Assembly (NCBI GenBank): GCA_036396795.1
Contig: DASWKF010000128.1
Location: 29,723-93,722 of the forward strand
DNA length: 64,000 bases
Reading direction: 5' to 3'
From: JAHEEM01 sp036396795
Lineage (GTDB): Bacteria > Pseudomonadota > Gammaproteobacteria > Steroidobacterales > Rariloculaceae
The translations under genes were made by a program, and so were the position numbers. The number at the start of each line of letters is the position of its first letter. Within the stretch, counting starts at the first letter, position 1. Below are positions 52,397 through 61,681 of this stretch, in pieces. Below the pieces are notes generated by a model, which did no database searches, was not told where the DNA came from, and saw only the letters and a list, made by a program, of their open reading frames with translations.

Positions 52397-54196
52397 CTAC
52401 AAATAAAGCAAGGGCAGGACAACGGACAAGATGGCCCAGGTGATGAGCTGTAGCGGCACACCGATGCGCACGAAATCGGAGAACTTGTATCCGCCCGCCG
52501 TGAACACCAGCAAGTTGGTCTGATAGCCGATCGGCGTGATGTAGCCGGCATTGGCGCCGAACAGCACCGCAAGCACGAACGGCAGGGCCGGCACGCCGAG
52601 CTGCTCCGCGATGCTCACCGCAATCGGCGTCCCGATCACGGCGACGGCGTTGTTGCTCAAAAGCTCATTGAGCAGGGCAATCATCAACAGGAAGGTGCTC
52701 AGCATGACAGGCGCCGGCAAGCCTTCGGCAGCGTCGACGAAGCGCTCCGCGATATAGGCCGTCGCCCCCGTGCCCGTCAGGGCCGTGCCGAGCGCCAGAC
52801 AGGTGACGATCACCAGCGCGAGACGCTTGTCGATCGCCCGCCAGGCCTCATCCCAATGCAGGCAGCGCGTGAACAGCATCAAGCTGACGGCGCATAGAGC
52901 GCTCACGACGATCGGCACCAAGCCGAGTGCCGCCGCCAGCAGAGTCGAACCCAGAATGAGCGTCGCGCGCCCGGCGGTCGCGGTCCGCGGCACGTGGATC
53001 GTTCTGTCGAGCACGAGGTACTCGCGCGCGGCCTTGAGCGCGCTGACGTCCTGCATGCGCCCCTGAAGCAACAGCACATCGCCGACGCCCAAGCGCGGAT
53101 CACCGGCTTCTTCGATGGGCGTGATCGACGCCGAGGCGGGGCTGCGAATGCCGATCGCGATCAGCTCTCCGAGCGCACCGTCGCGGAGCTGGCTGAAACG
53201 CTTCCCATAGAGCGACGATGTGCGCGTGACGACGATCTCGACCAGCCTCTGGTCGGCCCCGCGCTCCAGGCGCTCGGCTGCCAATTCTCCGCCCAGCGAC
53301 CCCTGCAAACGCTTGATCGCATCCGCGGGTCCGCGCAGGTGCAGCTTGTCGCCGCTGCGAAGAGACAGCGACGGCAAGCGCACGAGATCCAGATCGCCGC
53401 GCTGGACGCGCTCGATTCGCGTCCGGCCTTCGAAGCCTCGCGTCAGCTCGCCGAGCGTTCTGCCGGTGAACGGGCTGTCGTCGCGCACCTCGATGACGGC
53501 ATAGAAGATGCGGGGTGTCGCCTCAGTGAGCGCCGTAGGCCGATCTACCAGCCAGCGCGGCGCAAGAAGCCAGAGGTAGAGAATCCCGCCGATCAATGCG
53601 ATGCCCGCCGGTACTACGAAGTCGAACATGCCGATTCTCGGCAGACCGAGGTCCGCTGCGACATTGACCACGAGCAAATTCGTCGACGAGCCTATGGTCG
53701 TCGTCATCCCCCCCATCGTCGTAGCGAAACAGAAAGGCATGAGCACCCGCGAAGGCGCCATGCCGACTCTGTACGCAACACCGGCCAGAATCGGCATCAG
53801 CATCACTACGATCGGCGTGTTGTTCACGAACGCGCTGAGCCCCGCCGCGATCGATAGCGTCAGCAACAGCGCCAAGCTGCGGTTGCGCGACCAGAGTCGA
53901 ACGAGCAAACGCCCTATTGGGCGCAATGCTCCGCTGAGATCGACCGCCTTGACGGCCATCAGCAACAGGCAAATCGTGATCAGGGCTTCGTTGCCGAAGC
54001 CGGCCAAGAAATCGGCGCCGCGAATGATTTCATTCCCGGCGGAGTCGCGGTACGGGAAGATCTCGAAGCCGGCGACCAAGAAAAAGAGCACGCCGATACA
54101 CGAGTACTCGATCGGAAACCGCTCTCGCGTAAATGAGTACAAGGCGCCGGCAGCAATAGCCATTGCGGCAACTGCGTGAGGCTCGAGCACCGCCAT
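52397..54196 (-). CDS. SLC13-type permease with two TrkA_C domains
   Basis: A 599-residue transporter. The two membrane halves carry the sodium/anion signature loops ALLLTLSIAAGLSAFVNNTPIVVMLMPIL near residue 115-145 and its mirror LLNELLSNNAVAVIGTPIAV near 515-535, with TTTIGSSTNLLVVNVAADLG. Between them lie two TrkA_C domains (about 210-395, LRSGDKLHLRGPADAI and GDVLLLQGRMQDVSAL). Related proteins carry sulphate, dicarboxylates or potassium-linked anions; the substrate cannot be named. A TATAAT on the minus strand at 54235-54230 gives a likely promoter 27 bases before the start. Confidence 0.85.
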   Translation of the reverse strand: MAVLEPHAVAAMAIAAGALYSFTRERFPIEYSCIGVLFFLVAGFEIFPYRDSAGNEIIRGADFLAGFGNEALITICLLLMAVKAVDLSGALRPIGRLLVRLWSRNRSLALLLTLSIAAGLSAFVNNTPIVVMLMPILAGVAYRVGMAPSRVLMPFCFATTMGGMTTTIGSSTNLLVVNVAADLGLPRIGMFDFVVPAGIALIGGILYLWLLAPRWLVDRPTALTEATPRIFYAVIEVRDDSPFTGRTLGELTRGFEGRTRIERVQRGDLDLVRLPSLSLRSGDKLHLRGPADAIKRLQGSLGGELAAERLERGADQRLVEIVVTRTSSLYGKRFSQLRDGALGELIAIGIRSPASASITPIEEAGDPRLGVGDVLLLQGRMQDVSALKAAREYLVLDRTIHVPRTATAGRATLILGSTLLAAALGLVPIVVSALCAVSLMLFTRCLHWDEAWRAIDKRLALVIVTCLALGTALTGTGATAYIAERFVDAAEGLPAPVMLSTFLLMIALLNELLSNNAVAVIGTPIAVSIAEQLGVPALPFVLAVLFGANAGYITPIGYQTNLLVFTAGGYKFSDFVRIGVPLQLITWAILSVVLPLLYL

Positions 54197-54262
54197 GCGT
54201 CGTCAGCACCTGTGCCTTCTGCGAGCATCATTATACTCCGCCTGCTCGAGCGCAAAGTCGCA

Positions 54263-54292
54263 TTGACACGCAACCGGGTTGCAGCCTATCGT
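54263..54292 (+). promoter_or_regulatory. Promoter of the metE riboswitch transcript
   Basis: TTGACA (54263-54268), an 18-base spacer and TATCGT (54287-54292) lie directly before the riboswitch. The -35 box is perfect and the -10 box is four of six; transcription would begin about 54299. Confidence 0.65.
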
Positions 54293-54298
54293 GCCCAG

Positions 54299-54510
54299 GC
54301 CAGCGGTGCCGGCGCGGAAACGCCGGCTTGAAAGGGAATCCGGTGCGGCAGGATCGGCGTGTGCCGAGTCGTGTCTATTCCGGAGCTGCCCCGCAGCGGT
54401 AAATGAGAACGACCGATGCCCAAGCACTGGATCGATTGAAAGATCCGGGAAGCGCATCCAGTAGACGGTCGACGTAAGACCTCGCTCACAAGCCCGAAAA
54501 CCTGCCGCAG
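54299..54510 (+). ncRNA. Cobalamin (B12) riboswitch upstream of metE
   Basis: Three ordered conserved blocks identify the adenosylcobalamin/B12 aptamer: GAAAGGGAATCCGGTG near 54331-54345, GCTGCCCCGCAGCGGTAA near 54385-54402 and the B12 box AGCCCGAAAACCTGCC at 54491-54506. A perfect 9-bp hairpin (CATCGCATC and its complement, 54512-54535) follows the aptamer and is the likely expression platform; no T-run follows, so control is more likely at ribosome access or through alternative folding. It precedes the B12-independent methionine synthase, which is made when B12 is scarce. Confidence 0.93.
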
Positions 54511-54654
54511 CCATCGCATCCTCGCCGATGCGATGCACGGCCATTGAGCTCTCGCGGGTGGAGCGGCCGGATAGGGTCGCATCGCCTGCCGGTGCTGCGC
54601 CCCGATCCATCGCATCTCCCACGCGAGACTCGGTACCTGCTCGCGGGAGAGCAC

Positions 54655-56964
54655 ATGTCAGTAAAGGCCATCAATCTCGGATTTCCTCGCATCGGTCTCG
54701 CGCGGGAGCTGAAGCGCGCTCTGGAACGGCATTGGAAGGATGCTTGTTCAACCGAAGACTTGCTCGAGACCGCGCGGCAACTCCGACTGCACCATTGGCG
54801 GCTGCAGCGCGCTGCCGGCATCGACCTGATTCCGTGCAACGATTTTTCTCTTTACGACCACGTCTTGGATACGGCCTGCCTGCTCGGCTGCGTGCCGTCA
54901 CGCTACCGATTGCAGGGCGAGATGGTCGATCCGGCCACCTACTTCTCCATGGCGCGCGGGTCGGACGATGCGGCGGCAATGGAAATGACGAAATGGTATG
55001 ACACCAACTACCACTACCTCGTCCCGGAATTCGAAGCCGGCGCGCAGTACCGGGTGGCGAGCGATAAGCCCTTCGCCGAGCTTGCCGAGGCACAAGCCGC
55101 CGGCATCGAAGCCGTTCCAGTGTTGATCGGCCCGGTGACGTTCGTAACACTGGGCAAGCCCGGTCATTCCCGATTCTCCTTTACGGGCACGGTCGAGAAG
55201 CTGCTGCCGGTGTACGCGGAAATTCTCAGGCGCTTGGCGCGATCGACACGACGCGTTCACATCGAAGAGCCCTGCCTCGTAACGGATTTGCACGCGGAAG
55301 CCAAGGAATCTCTCGTACAAGCCTACCGTTATCTCGATGCGGCGGTCGATGGAATCGCACTCCACTTGGTGACGTATTTCGGCGCCCTCAAAGACAACCT
55401 CGACCTTGCATTCAGCCTGCCGGTCGATGGCATGCACGTCGATCTCTGCCGCGCACCCGAGCAGACGGACGCATGCATCGAACGGGCACGGGAACGCGGA
55501 ACGTGCCTTTCACTCGGGCTCATCGACGGCCGCAACGTATGGCGAAACGATCTGCGAAGCTCAGTCGCCGTGCTCGAGCGCGCCTTGCACGCGTTGGGGC
55601 CGGATCGCGTTGCCGTCGGACCTTCCTGCTCGCTCCTGCACACGCCCATCGACCTCGAGAACGAAACCGAGATGGACGAGGAGATCCGCGATTGGCTGGC
55701 CTTCGGAGCTCAGAAGCTGAACGAGATCACGATCCTCAAGCGCTATGCCGACGAAGGCCCGGGCACCGTCGAGGACGCGCTTCGCGCCAGCGACGCTGCG
55801 CGGGAGCGCCGCCGGGCCTCCAAGAGGATTCACGACGCGAGCGTCAAGCAACGCGTCGCTGCCGTTACTCCCGAGCTGCTGCATCGCGCGAGCCCCGGGC
55901 CCGCTCGACGCGAGCTGCAGCGCGAGCTTGTGCGTCTGCCCCTGCTACCGACTACGACCATCGGCTCCTTTCCGCAGACCGAAGCGATTCGCGCCGCGCG
56001 CGCCGCCTACAAGAGCGGACACATGGATACGGACACGTATGAAGCCGAGATGCGGCGGGAGATCGCGGCCGTCGTGCGTTTTCAGGAGCGTGTCGGCTTG
56101 GACGTGCTGGTGCACGGCGAGCCGGAACGCAACGATATGGTGGAGTACTTCGGCGAGCGTCTCAGGGGATTCGTCTTTACCCGCAACGGCTGGGTCCAAT
56201 CGTACGGGTCGCGCTGCGTCAAGCCGCCGATCATCTTTGGAGATATTGCCCGCCCCGAGCCGATGACCGTGGGCTGGTCGCGCTACGCGCAGTCGCTCAC
56301 GGATCGCTGCGTGAAAGGCATGCTCACCGGGCCGGTCACGATGCTGCAATGGTCATTCGTGCGCGACGACCAGCCGAGAGCGCAAACCTGTCAGCAAGCC
56401 GCCTTGGCGATACGCGACGAGGTCATGGATCTCGAGAGCGCCGGCATTCGAATGATCCAGATCGACGAGCCCGCCATTCGCGAGGGATTGCCGCTGCGTC
56501 ACTCCGAATGGCAACAATACCTGCGATGGGCCGTCGACGCTTTCCGGCTCGCATCCGCCGGCGTCGCAGATACCACGCAGATCCACACTCACATGTGTTA
56601 CGCGCAGTTCAACGACATCATCGACTCCATCGCCGAGCTCGACGCCGACGTGGTTTCCATAGAAGCGACGCGGTCGCAAATGGAGCTGCTCGGGGCCTTC
56701 GCCAAGCACGAGTACTCGAACGACGTCGGGCCGGGTATTTACGACGTTCATTCGCCTCGAGTGCCCACGGCCCTGGAGGTGATCGCGTTGCTGCGACAGG
56801 CCTGCAAGGTCCTGCGTCCCGAGCAGATTTGGGTGAACCCGGACTGCGGCTTGAAGACCCGGGCCTGGGATGAGATCGAGCCGGCGCTGACACAGATGGT
56901 CGCGGCGGCTTCCGAGATGAGGCGCGAGCTTCGAGCTGCGGCCCACGACTCCCGGGCGACCTAG
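54655..56964 (+). CDS. metE: Cobalamin-independent methionine synthase MetE
   Basis: A 769-residue enzyme that methylates homocysteine using 5-methyltetrahydropteroyl-glutamate. ATG 54655 follows GGGAGAG. N-terminal motif NLGFPRIGLARELKRALERHW binds folate polyglutamate, and the zinc/active site is in IHTHMCYAQFND (His-x-His-Met-Cys) with NPDCGLKTRAWDEIEPAL providing the second Cys near the C-terminus. The second barrel begins LLPTTTIGSFPQTEAIR. It is controlled by a B12 riboswitch, so a B12-dependent synthase should exist elsewhere. It ends 4 bases inside the convergent acyl-CoA dehydrogenase gene. Confidence 0.96.
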   Translation: MSVKAINLGFPRIGLARELKRALERHWKDACSTEDLLETARQLRLHHWRLQRAAGIDLIPCNDFSLYDHVLDTACLLGCVPSRYRLQGEMVDPATYFSMARGSDDAAAMEMTKWYDTNYHYLVPEFEAGAQYRVASDKPFAELAEAQAAGIEAVPVLIGPVTFVTLGKPGHSRFSFTGTVEKLLPVYAEILRRLARSTRRVHIEEPCLVTDLHAEAKESLVQAYRYLDAAVDGIALHLVTYFGALKDNLDLAFSLPVDGMHVDLCRAPEQTDACIERARERGTCLSLGLIDGRNVWRNDLRSSVAVLERALHALGPDRVAVGPSCSLLHTPIDLENETEMDEEIRDWLAFGAQKLNEITILKRYADEGPGTVEDALRASDAARERRRASKRIHDASVKQRVAAVTPELLHRASPGPARRELQRELVRLPLLPTTTIGSFPQTEAIRAARAAYKSGHMDTDTYEAEMRREIAAVVRFQERVGLDVLVHGEPERNDMVEYFGERLRGFVFTRNGWVQSYGSRCVKPPIIFGDIARPEPMTVGWSRYAQSLTDRCVKGMLTGPVTMLQWSFVRDDQPRAQTCQQAALAIRDEVMDLESAGIRMIQIDEPAIREGLPLRHSEWQQYLRWAVDAFRLASAGVADTTQIHTHMCYAQFNDIIDSIAELDADVVSIEATRSQMELLGAFAKHEYSNDVGPGIYDVHSPRVPTALEVIALLRQACKVLRPEQIWVNPDCGLKTRAWDEIEPALTQMVAAASEMRRELRAAAHDSRAT

Positions 56965-58457
56965 CGGTCGCTGCAACCGCTGACCGCCAGCACGCGCTCG
57001 CCGAAGGCTCGCGCGAGCTTGCCGGCCAGCCTTGCGAAACGCGTCAGCGCGCCGGGCTCCTCGGGCGCCCCGAGAATCCTTGCAAGCTCATCCGATAAAT
57101 CCCGCTCGGGGCCGCCGGCGATGCGCTCGACGAAGCCCGCGGGCTCGACCTCGAAGCGGATCAGGTCGCGCAGCGCCTGAGTGAGCAGCACGTTGTGGGG
57201 GCCTTCCCAGGTCTCCATGATCACTGCGTCGCGATACAACCGCGGCAGCGGTGAGAAGCGCTCCTCTATGCCGTTGCCGCCGAGCTGCATGATGGCTTCG
57301 TGCAGCATCGCGGTCGATCGCCGCGTCAACACCGGCTTGCAGAGGCTCAGAAGCAGCCGGAAGTGCAACCGCATGTCGTCGGACCCGGCGCTATCGCGCC
57401 AAAGGGCGATCAGCCCGAACATCGCCCCGAGCGCACAAGCCCGCGCGCGGCGCAGGTCGTCCAGCGTCTCGCGCACCAGCTCGTAGTCGATGAGCTTGTT
57501 GCCGAAAGCTTCGCGAAAGCGAACGTACGCTGCGACGATGCGCTCCGCCTGGCGCAGCGACGCCGCCGCGACGATGACACAGGCGAAGCGGGACGTCGTC
57601 AACACCGGGTCGAGAATGTTCGCCAGGCCGCGATCGAGCGGCCCGACCGGGTATGCGAGTGCGCCGTCGAACGTGACCTCCGCCGTCGGCAGCTCGCGCG
57701 TGCCGAGCTTGTCCTTGAGCCGGTCGATCGTGTAGCCGTTGCGCCGCCCGTCCAGATAAGCCGGCAGCAGAAACACGGCAACGCCGCGGGCGCCCTCGGG
57801 GGCGCCCCGGGGCCGGCCCGCGACGACGAAGTAGTCGGCATTGATGTTCGAGCAGAACCACTTCTGACCGTGGAGCCGGTAGGCGCCGGCGCTTGAACGC
57901 GCCTCGAGCACGATCGCCGGGATATCCGACCCTGCCTGGATCTCGGTGACGAATTGCGCGCCGTGCCAGATCCGCTCCGCGCTCGACGCCCGCACGCGCT
58001 CGATCGCAAGCCGATGCTCCGGATGATCGCCGGCGGCCTCGAGCAGCCTGACCATGCCGTCGGTGCAGGCGGTCGAGCACGCCACGCCCGCCTCGCCGTT
58101 CTGGTTGAACAAGTAGACCTTCGAGTAGAACACGAACGGATCGCCGTGGAGCGCGCCCAAGCGCTGCACGCCCTGCACTTGGGCAAACGCCTCGAGCGTG
58201 GACGCGGGCAGAACGACATCGTCGACGCGCCGGCTGTACGCGTCGAAATGCCGCAGATAGGGCGCATTCCCGGGTCGCGCCGACTGCTCGGCGGCGTCGC
58301 GCAGGCGCCCGGCGACGGTTTCACCCCAGCTCGACAACGCCGGGCCTTCCGCGGCCCCCGCCGCGGCGGCGTAATGTTGCAGCAACTGCCTCAGCAACGC
58401 GTCGTCGCCGAACCAGTTGGTCCGTAGCGCCTCGAGACACGGCTGAAAGTACGTCAT
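56961..58457 (-). CDS. AidB-like acyl-CoA dehydrogenase
   Basis: A 498-residue acyl-CoA dehydrogenase. Typical stretches are FVTEIQAGSDIPAIVLEARSS with the flavin-contact T-E-x-x-G-S-D region, YRLHGQKWFCSNINADYFVVAGRP, and the C-terminal EAIMQLGGNGIEERFSPLPRLYRDA, which corresponds to the helix after the base region. AidB-type proteins are long and often act on nonstandard substrates or DNA damage. The gene is monocistronic, converging with metE and divergent from the adaptor gene at 58586. Confidence 0.9.
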   Translation of the reverse strand: MTYFQPCLEALRTNWFGDDALLRQLLQHYAAAAGAAEGPALSSWGETVAGRLRDAAEQSARPGNAPYLRHFDAYSRRVDDVVLPASTLEAFAQVQGVQRLGALHGDPFVFYSKVYLFNQNGEAGVACSTACTDGMVRLLEAAGDHPEHRLAIERVRASSAERIWHGAQFVTEIQAGSDIPAIVLEARSSAGAYRLHGQKWFCSNINADYFVVAGRPRGAPEGARGVAVFLLPAYLDGRRNGYTIDRLKDKLGTRELPTAEVTFDGALAYPVGPLDRGLANILDPVLTTSRFACVIVAAASLRQAERIVAAYVRFREAFGNKLIDYELVRETLDDLRRARACALGAMFGLIALWRDSAGSDDMRLHFRLLLSLCKPVLTRRSTAMLHEAIMQLGGNGIEERFSPLPRLYRDAVIMETWEGPHNVLLTQALRDLIRFEVEPAGFVERIAGGPERDLSDELARILGAPEEPGALTRFARLAGKLARAFGERVLAVSGCSDR

Positions 58458-58585
58458 GGCCGGCCCCGACCCATACTAGCACCGCCGAGCGCGAATTCTC
58501 ACGACAGGCGGGGCGTGGCATCATAGGGAGATTCGCGGTCTTCGTGCCGGCGGCGCCCGCCCACGGAGTTCTACGTCTCGTCTCA

Positions 58586-59827
58586 ATGGTTTCAAACGAA
58601 CCCAACAGCAACGAGCGGGCCGAGCGTCTCTCGAGCCTGCGCATCGATCGCGACCCCGTCGAGCCCGGGGGTCGGCGCTGGCCTTGGGCCGTTGCGCTCT
58701 TCGTCGTGGTTGCAGCCGTCGCCGGCGGTGTCGGGTACTGGCGCCTGCCCGAAGCCGTCGGCGTGCGCGTCGAGCCCGCCCTTGCGGCGCTGAGCCAGTC
58801 CGCTTCGGCGAGCGTGCTCGACGCCACCGGCTACGTGACGGCGCGGCGCTCGGCAACCGTATCGGCCGAGATCACCGGCAAGGTTCGCGAGGTCCTGATC
58901 GAGGAAGGCCAGAGCGTCGAGGCCGGCGAGGTGCTGGCCTATCTGGACGACAGCATTCAACGCGCCGAGCTCGAGCTGGCTGAAGCGCAGCTCGAGAGCG
59001 CCCGCTCGGCGCTGGCCGAGATCCGCGCGCAGCTCGAGGAGGCACGCCTCAACCTCGCGCGCATGCGTGATCTCGCCGCCCGTCAGCTTACGAGCGCTCA
59101 AGACCTCGACGCCGCCGAAGCCACCGAGGCGACTCTGGCGGCGCGGCTCGCCGCGGGTGAGGAAAACGTCAACGTGGCCGCGCGCGTCGTGGAGCTGCGC
59201 CGCCGCCAGCTCGACGTCTACGCGATCCGCGCGCCGTTCGCCGGCGTCGTCATCGACAAGAACGCCCAGCCCGGCGAGATGATCTCGCCGATCTCGGCCG
59301 GCGGCGGCTTCACCAGAACCGGCATCTGCACGATCGTCGACATGGATTCGGTCGAGATCGAGGTCGACGTCAACGAAGCCTACATCCAGCGCGTGAAGAC
59401 GGGTCAGGTCGTCAGCGCGGTGCTCGACGCCTATCCCGATTCGCCGATCCCGGCGCGGGTCATCGCAATCGTCCCGGCGGCGGACCGCGAGCGGGCGACG
59501 GTGCGCGTGCGCATCGGCTTCGACGAGCGCGACGCGCGCATTCTGCCGGACATGGGCGTCAAGGTCGCTTTTCTCGAGGCCGAGACACCGGGCCCGAGCC
59601 CGGCCGACGGCGGCGTGCTGGTCCCCGGCGCCGCCGTGCGCGGCACCGGCGAGGATCGCTATGTGCTGGTCGTCGAGGCCGACCGCGCCCGCCGGCGCGG
59701 CATTGGCGACCTTCAGCCGAGCGGAGACCGCGTGCGCATCGGCGCGGGCCTTGCCGCCGGCGAACGCGTCATCGTCGGCGGGCCCGCGGACTTGAGCGAC
59801 GGCGACCTCGTCGAGGTGCAGCAATGA
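58586..59827 (+). CDS. HlyD-type periplasmic adaptor of a MacAB-like exporter
   Basis: A 413-residue protein with one N-terminal transmembrane helix (WPWAVALFVVVAAVAGGVGYW). Lipoyl half one is ATVSAEITGKVREVLIEEGQSVEAGEVLAYLDDS, then a long coiled hairpin (ELAEAQLESARSALAEIRAQLEEARLNLARM), lipoyl half two VYAIRAPFAGVVIDKNAQPGEMI, and barrel and C-terminal domains. It bridges an inner membrane ABC exporter to an outer channel, which is not encoded here. ATG 58586 is the first Met before the membrane helix. The ABC genes follow after 10 bases. Confidence 0.88.
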   Translation: MVSNEPNSNERAERLSSLRIDRDPVEPGGRRWPWAVALFVVVAAVAGGVGYWRLPEAVGVRVEPALAALSQSASASVLDATGYVTARRSATVSAEITGKVREVLIEEGQSVEAGEVLAYLDDSIQRAELELAEAQLESARSALAEIRAQLEEARLNLARMRDLAARQLTSAQDLDAAEATEATLAARLAAGEENVNVAARVVELRRRQLDVYAIRAPFAGVVIDKNAQPGEMISPISAGGGFTRTGICTIVDMDSVEIEVDVNEAYIQRVKTGQVVSAVLDAYPDSPIPARVIAIVPAADRERATVRVRIGFDERDARILPDMGVKVAFLEAETPGPSPADGGVLVPGAAVRGTGEDRYVLVVEADRARRRGIGDLQPSGDRVRIGAGLAAGERVIVGGPADLSDGDLVEVQQ

Positions 59828-59837
59828 GGAGAGTTCC

Positions 59838-60527
59838 ATGAGCGAGCCGCTGGTGCGCGCGCGCGACGTCAGCAAGAGCTTTCAGAAGGGCCGGGAACGG
59901 GTCGAGGTCTTGCACGGCCTGAATCTCGACATTACGAGCGGCGATTTCGTCGCCTTGATGGGCCCCTCGGGCTCCGGCAAGACCACGCTGTTGAACATGC
60001 TGGGCGGATTGGACAAGCCGACTTCGGGCACGATCTCGGTCGACGAGCAGCAGCTCGAGCGGATGTCCTCGGCGGCGCTGGCGCGCTGGCGCTCCCGCCA
60101 CGTGGGCTTCATCTTTCAGCTCTACAATCTGCTGCCGATGCTGAGCGCCGCCCGCAATGTCGAGGTGCCGCTGCTGCTGACGCCGCTCAAGGCGGCGGAA
60201 AGGCGCAAGCACGTCGCCACGGCCTTGGAGATCGTCGGCCTGACCGACCGCGCCGCGCACCGCCCGAGCGAGCTTTCGGGCGGGCAGGAACAGCGGGTCG
60301 CGATCGCCCGGGCGATCGTCTCCGATCCAACCCTGCTGCTGTGTGACGAGCCGACCGGCGACTTGGATCGCACCACCGCAGACGAGATCCTCGAGCTTTT
60401 GCGCGCGCTCAACGCCGAGCACCGCAAGACCGTCGTCATGGTGACCCACGATCCCCGCGCCGCCGGCTTCGCCAAGCGCACGCTGCACCTCGACAAAGGC
60501 ACACTGATAAACGGCGGCGCAGCGTGA
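59838..60527 (+). CDS. ABC transporter ATPase (LolD/MacB-type)
   Basis: A 229-residue ATPase with Walker A GPSGSGKTTLLNMLGGLDKPTSG, Q-loop IFQLYNLLPML, signature LSGGQEQRVAIARAIV and Walker B LLLCDEPTGDLD. This sequence group powers the LolCDE/MacB/FtsX-type mechanotransmission exporters. It is separate from the permeases, unlike fused MacB. The stop overlaps the next gene by 4 bases, and the adaptor gene is 10 bases upstream, so the four genes form one operon. Confidence 0.95.
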   Translation: MSEPLVRARDVSKSFQKGRERVEVLHGLNLDITSGDFVALMGPSGSGKTTLLNMLGGLDKPTSGTISVDEQQLERMSSAALARWRSRHVGFIFQLYNLLPMLSAARNVEVPLLLTPLKAAERRKHVATALEIVGLTDRAAHRPSELSGGQEQRVAIARAIVSDPTLLLCDEPTGDLDRTTADEILELLRALNAEHRKTVVMVTHDPRAAGFAKRTLHLDKGTLINGGAA

Positions 60528-61681
60528 AGTACGCTTTCCTCGTCTGGAAGAATCTATGGCGGCGCCGAACGCGCACGATTCTCACCGTGCTTTCGGTGCT
60601 GATCGCGTTCATGCTGTTCGGGCTCTTGAGCGCGTTCAACTACGCGTTCACGATCGGCACCGATATGGCCAACGCCAACCGGCTGGTGACGATTCACAAG
60701 ATCTCACTGATCCAGCCGTTGCCGATCAGTTATTTGCAGCGGATCCGCGCCCTACCGGGGGTCGAGGACGTCACCCACGCGAACTGGTTCGGAGGCTACT
60801 ACCAGGACCAGCGCAATCAGGCGCCGCAGTTCCCGGTCGATGCGGCGAGCTATTTGCGCTTGTATCCGGAGCTCGAGCTGCCGGACGCGCAGCGCGAGGC
60901 CTGGCTCGCCGACCGCGCCGGCATGATCGTCGGCAGCGCGCTCGCGGAGCAATTCGATTGGAGCGTCGGCGACCGCATTCCGATCCAGGCGACGATCTGG
61001 ACCAGAGAGGACGGCGGTCGCACCTGGGAATTCGTCATCGACGGCATTTTCACCATGGAGGAAGGCCGCGGCGGCGACAACTTCATGCTGTTTCACTACG
61101 ATTACTTCAACGAGGCGCGTGCTTTCGGCGAGGACATGGTCGGCTGGTACGTGCTGCGCGTGGCCGACTCGGCGGATCCCGCCCAGGTCGCGGCCGCAAT
61201 CGATGCGCAGTTCGCCAATTCCTTCGCCGAGACCAAGACCAGCACCGAAAGGGCGTTTGCCGAAAGCTTCGTGCAGCAGTTCGGCGACATCGGTCTGATC
61301 GTCTCGGCCGTGCTCGGCGCGGTTTTCTTCACGATACTCTTGGTCGCCGGCAACACCATGGCGCACGCCGTGCGCGAGCGCATTCCGGAGATGGCCGTCT
61401 TGAAAACCGTCGGTTTCAGCAATGGCAGCGTGCTTGCGCTGGTGCTGACCGAATCGATCGTCATCGCGGTGCTCGGCGGCAGCGTCGGCCTGGGCCTCTC
61501 GTGGCTCGCGCTCGAAAGCATTCCCGCGGCGGTATCGAACGCCCTGCCGGGGCTGTTCCTGCCGCCGCAAGCGATCGGCACGGGGCTGCTCTATATGCTG
61601 GCCGTGGGCGTGGCGGCAGGCATTTTGCCTGCACTCCAGGCCGGACGGCTGACCATCGCCGAGGCGCTGCGGAGGGCTTGA
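60524..61681 (+). CDS. ABC exporter permease, FtsX/MacB type, subunit 1
   Basis: A 385-residue FtsX-type permease: one N-terminal helix (RTILTVLSVLIAFMLFGLLSAFN), a large periplasmic domain (about 45-260), and three C-terminal helices beginning GLIVSAVLGAVFFTILLVAGNTMAHAVRERIPEMAVLKTVGF, the coupling region. It starts 4 bases before the ATPase stop. With the second permease it forms a heterodimeric exporter core; the two are divergent in sequence. Substrate unknown. Confidence 0.9.
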   Translation: MKYAFLVWKNLWRRRTRTILTVLSVLIAFMLFGLLSAFNYAFTIGTDMANANRLVTIHKISLIQPLPISYLQRIRALPGVEDVTHANWFGGYYQDQRNQAPQFPVDAASYLRLYPELELPDAQREAWLADRAGMIVGSALAEQFDWSVGDRIPIQATIWTREDGGRTWEFVIDGIFTMEEGRGGDNFMLFHYDYFNEARAFGEDMVGWYVLRVADSADPAQVAAAIDAQFANSFAETKTSTERAFAESFVQQFGDIGLIVSAVLGAVFFTILLVAGNTMAHAVRERIPEMAVLKTVGFSNGSVLALVLTESIVIAVLGGSVGLGLSWLALESIPAAVSNALPGLFLPPQAIGTGLLYMLAVGVAAGILPALQAGRLTIAEALRRA

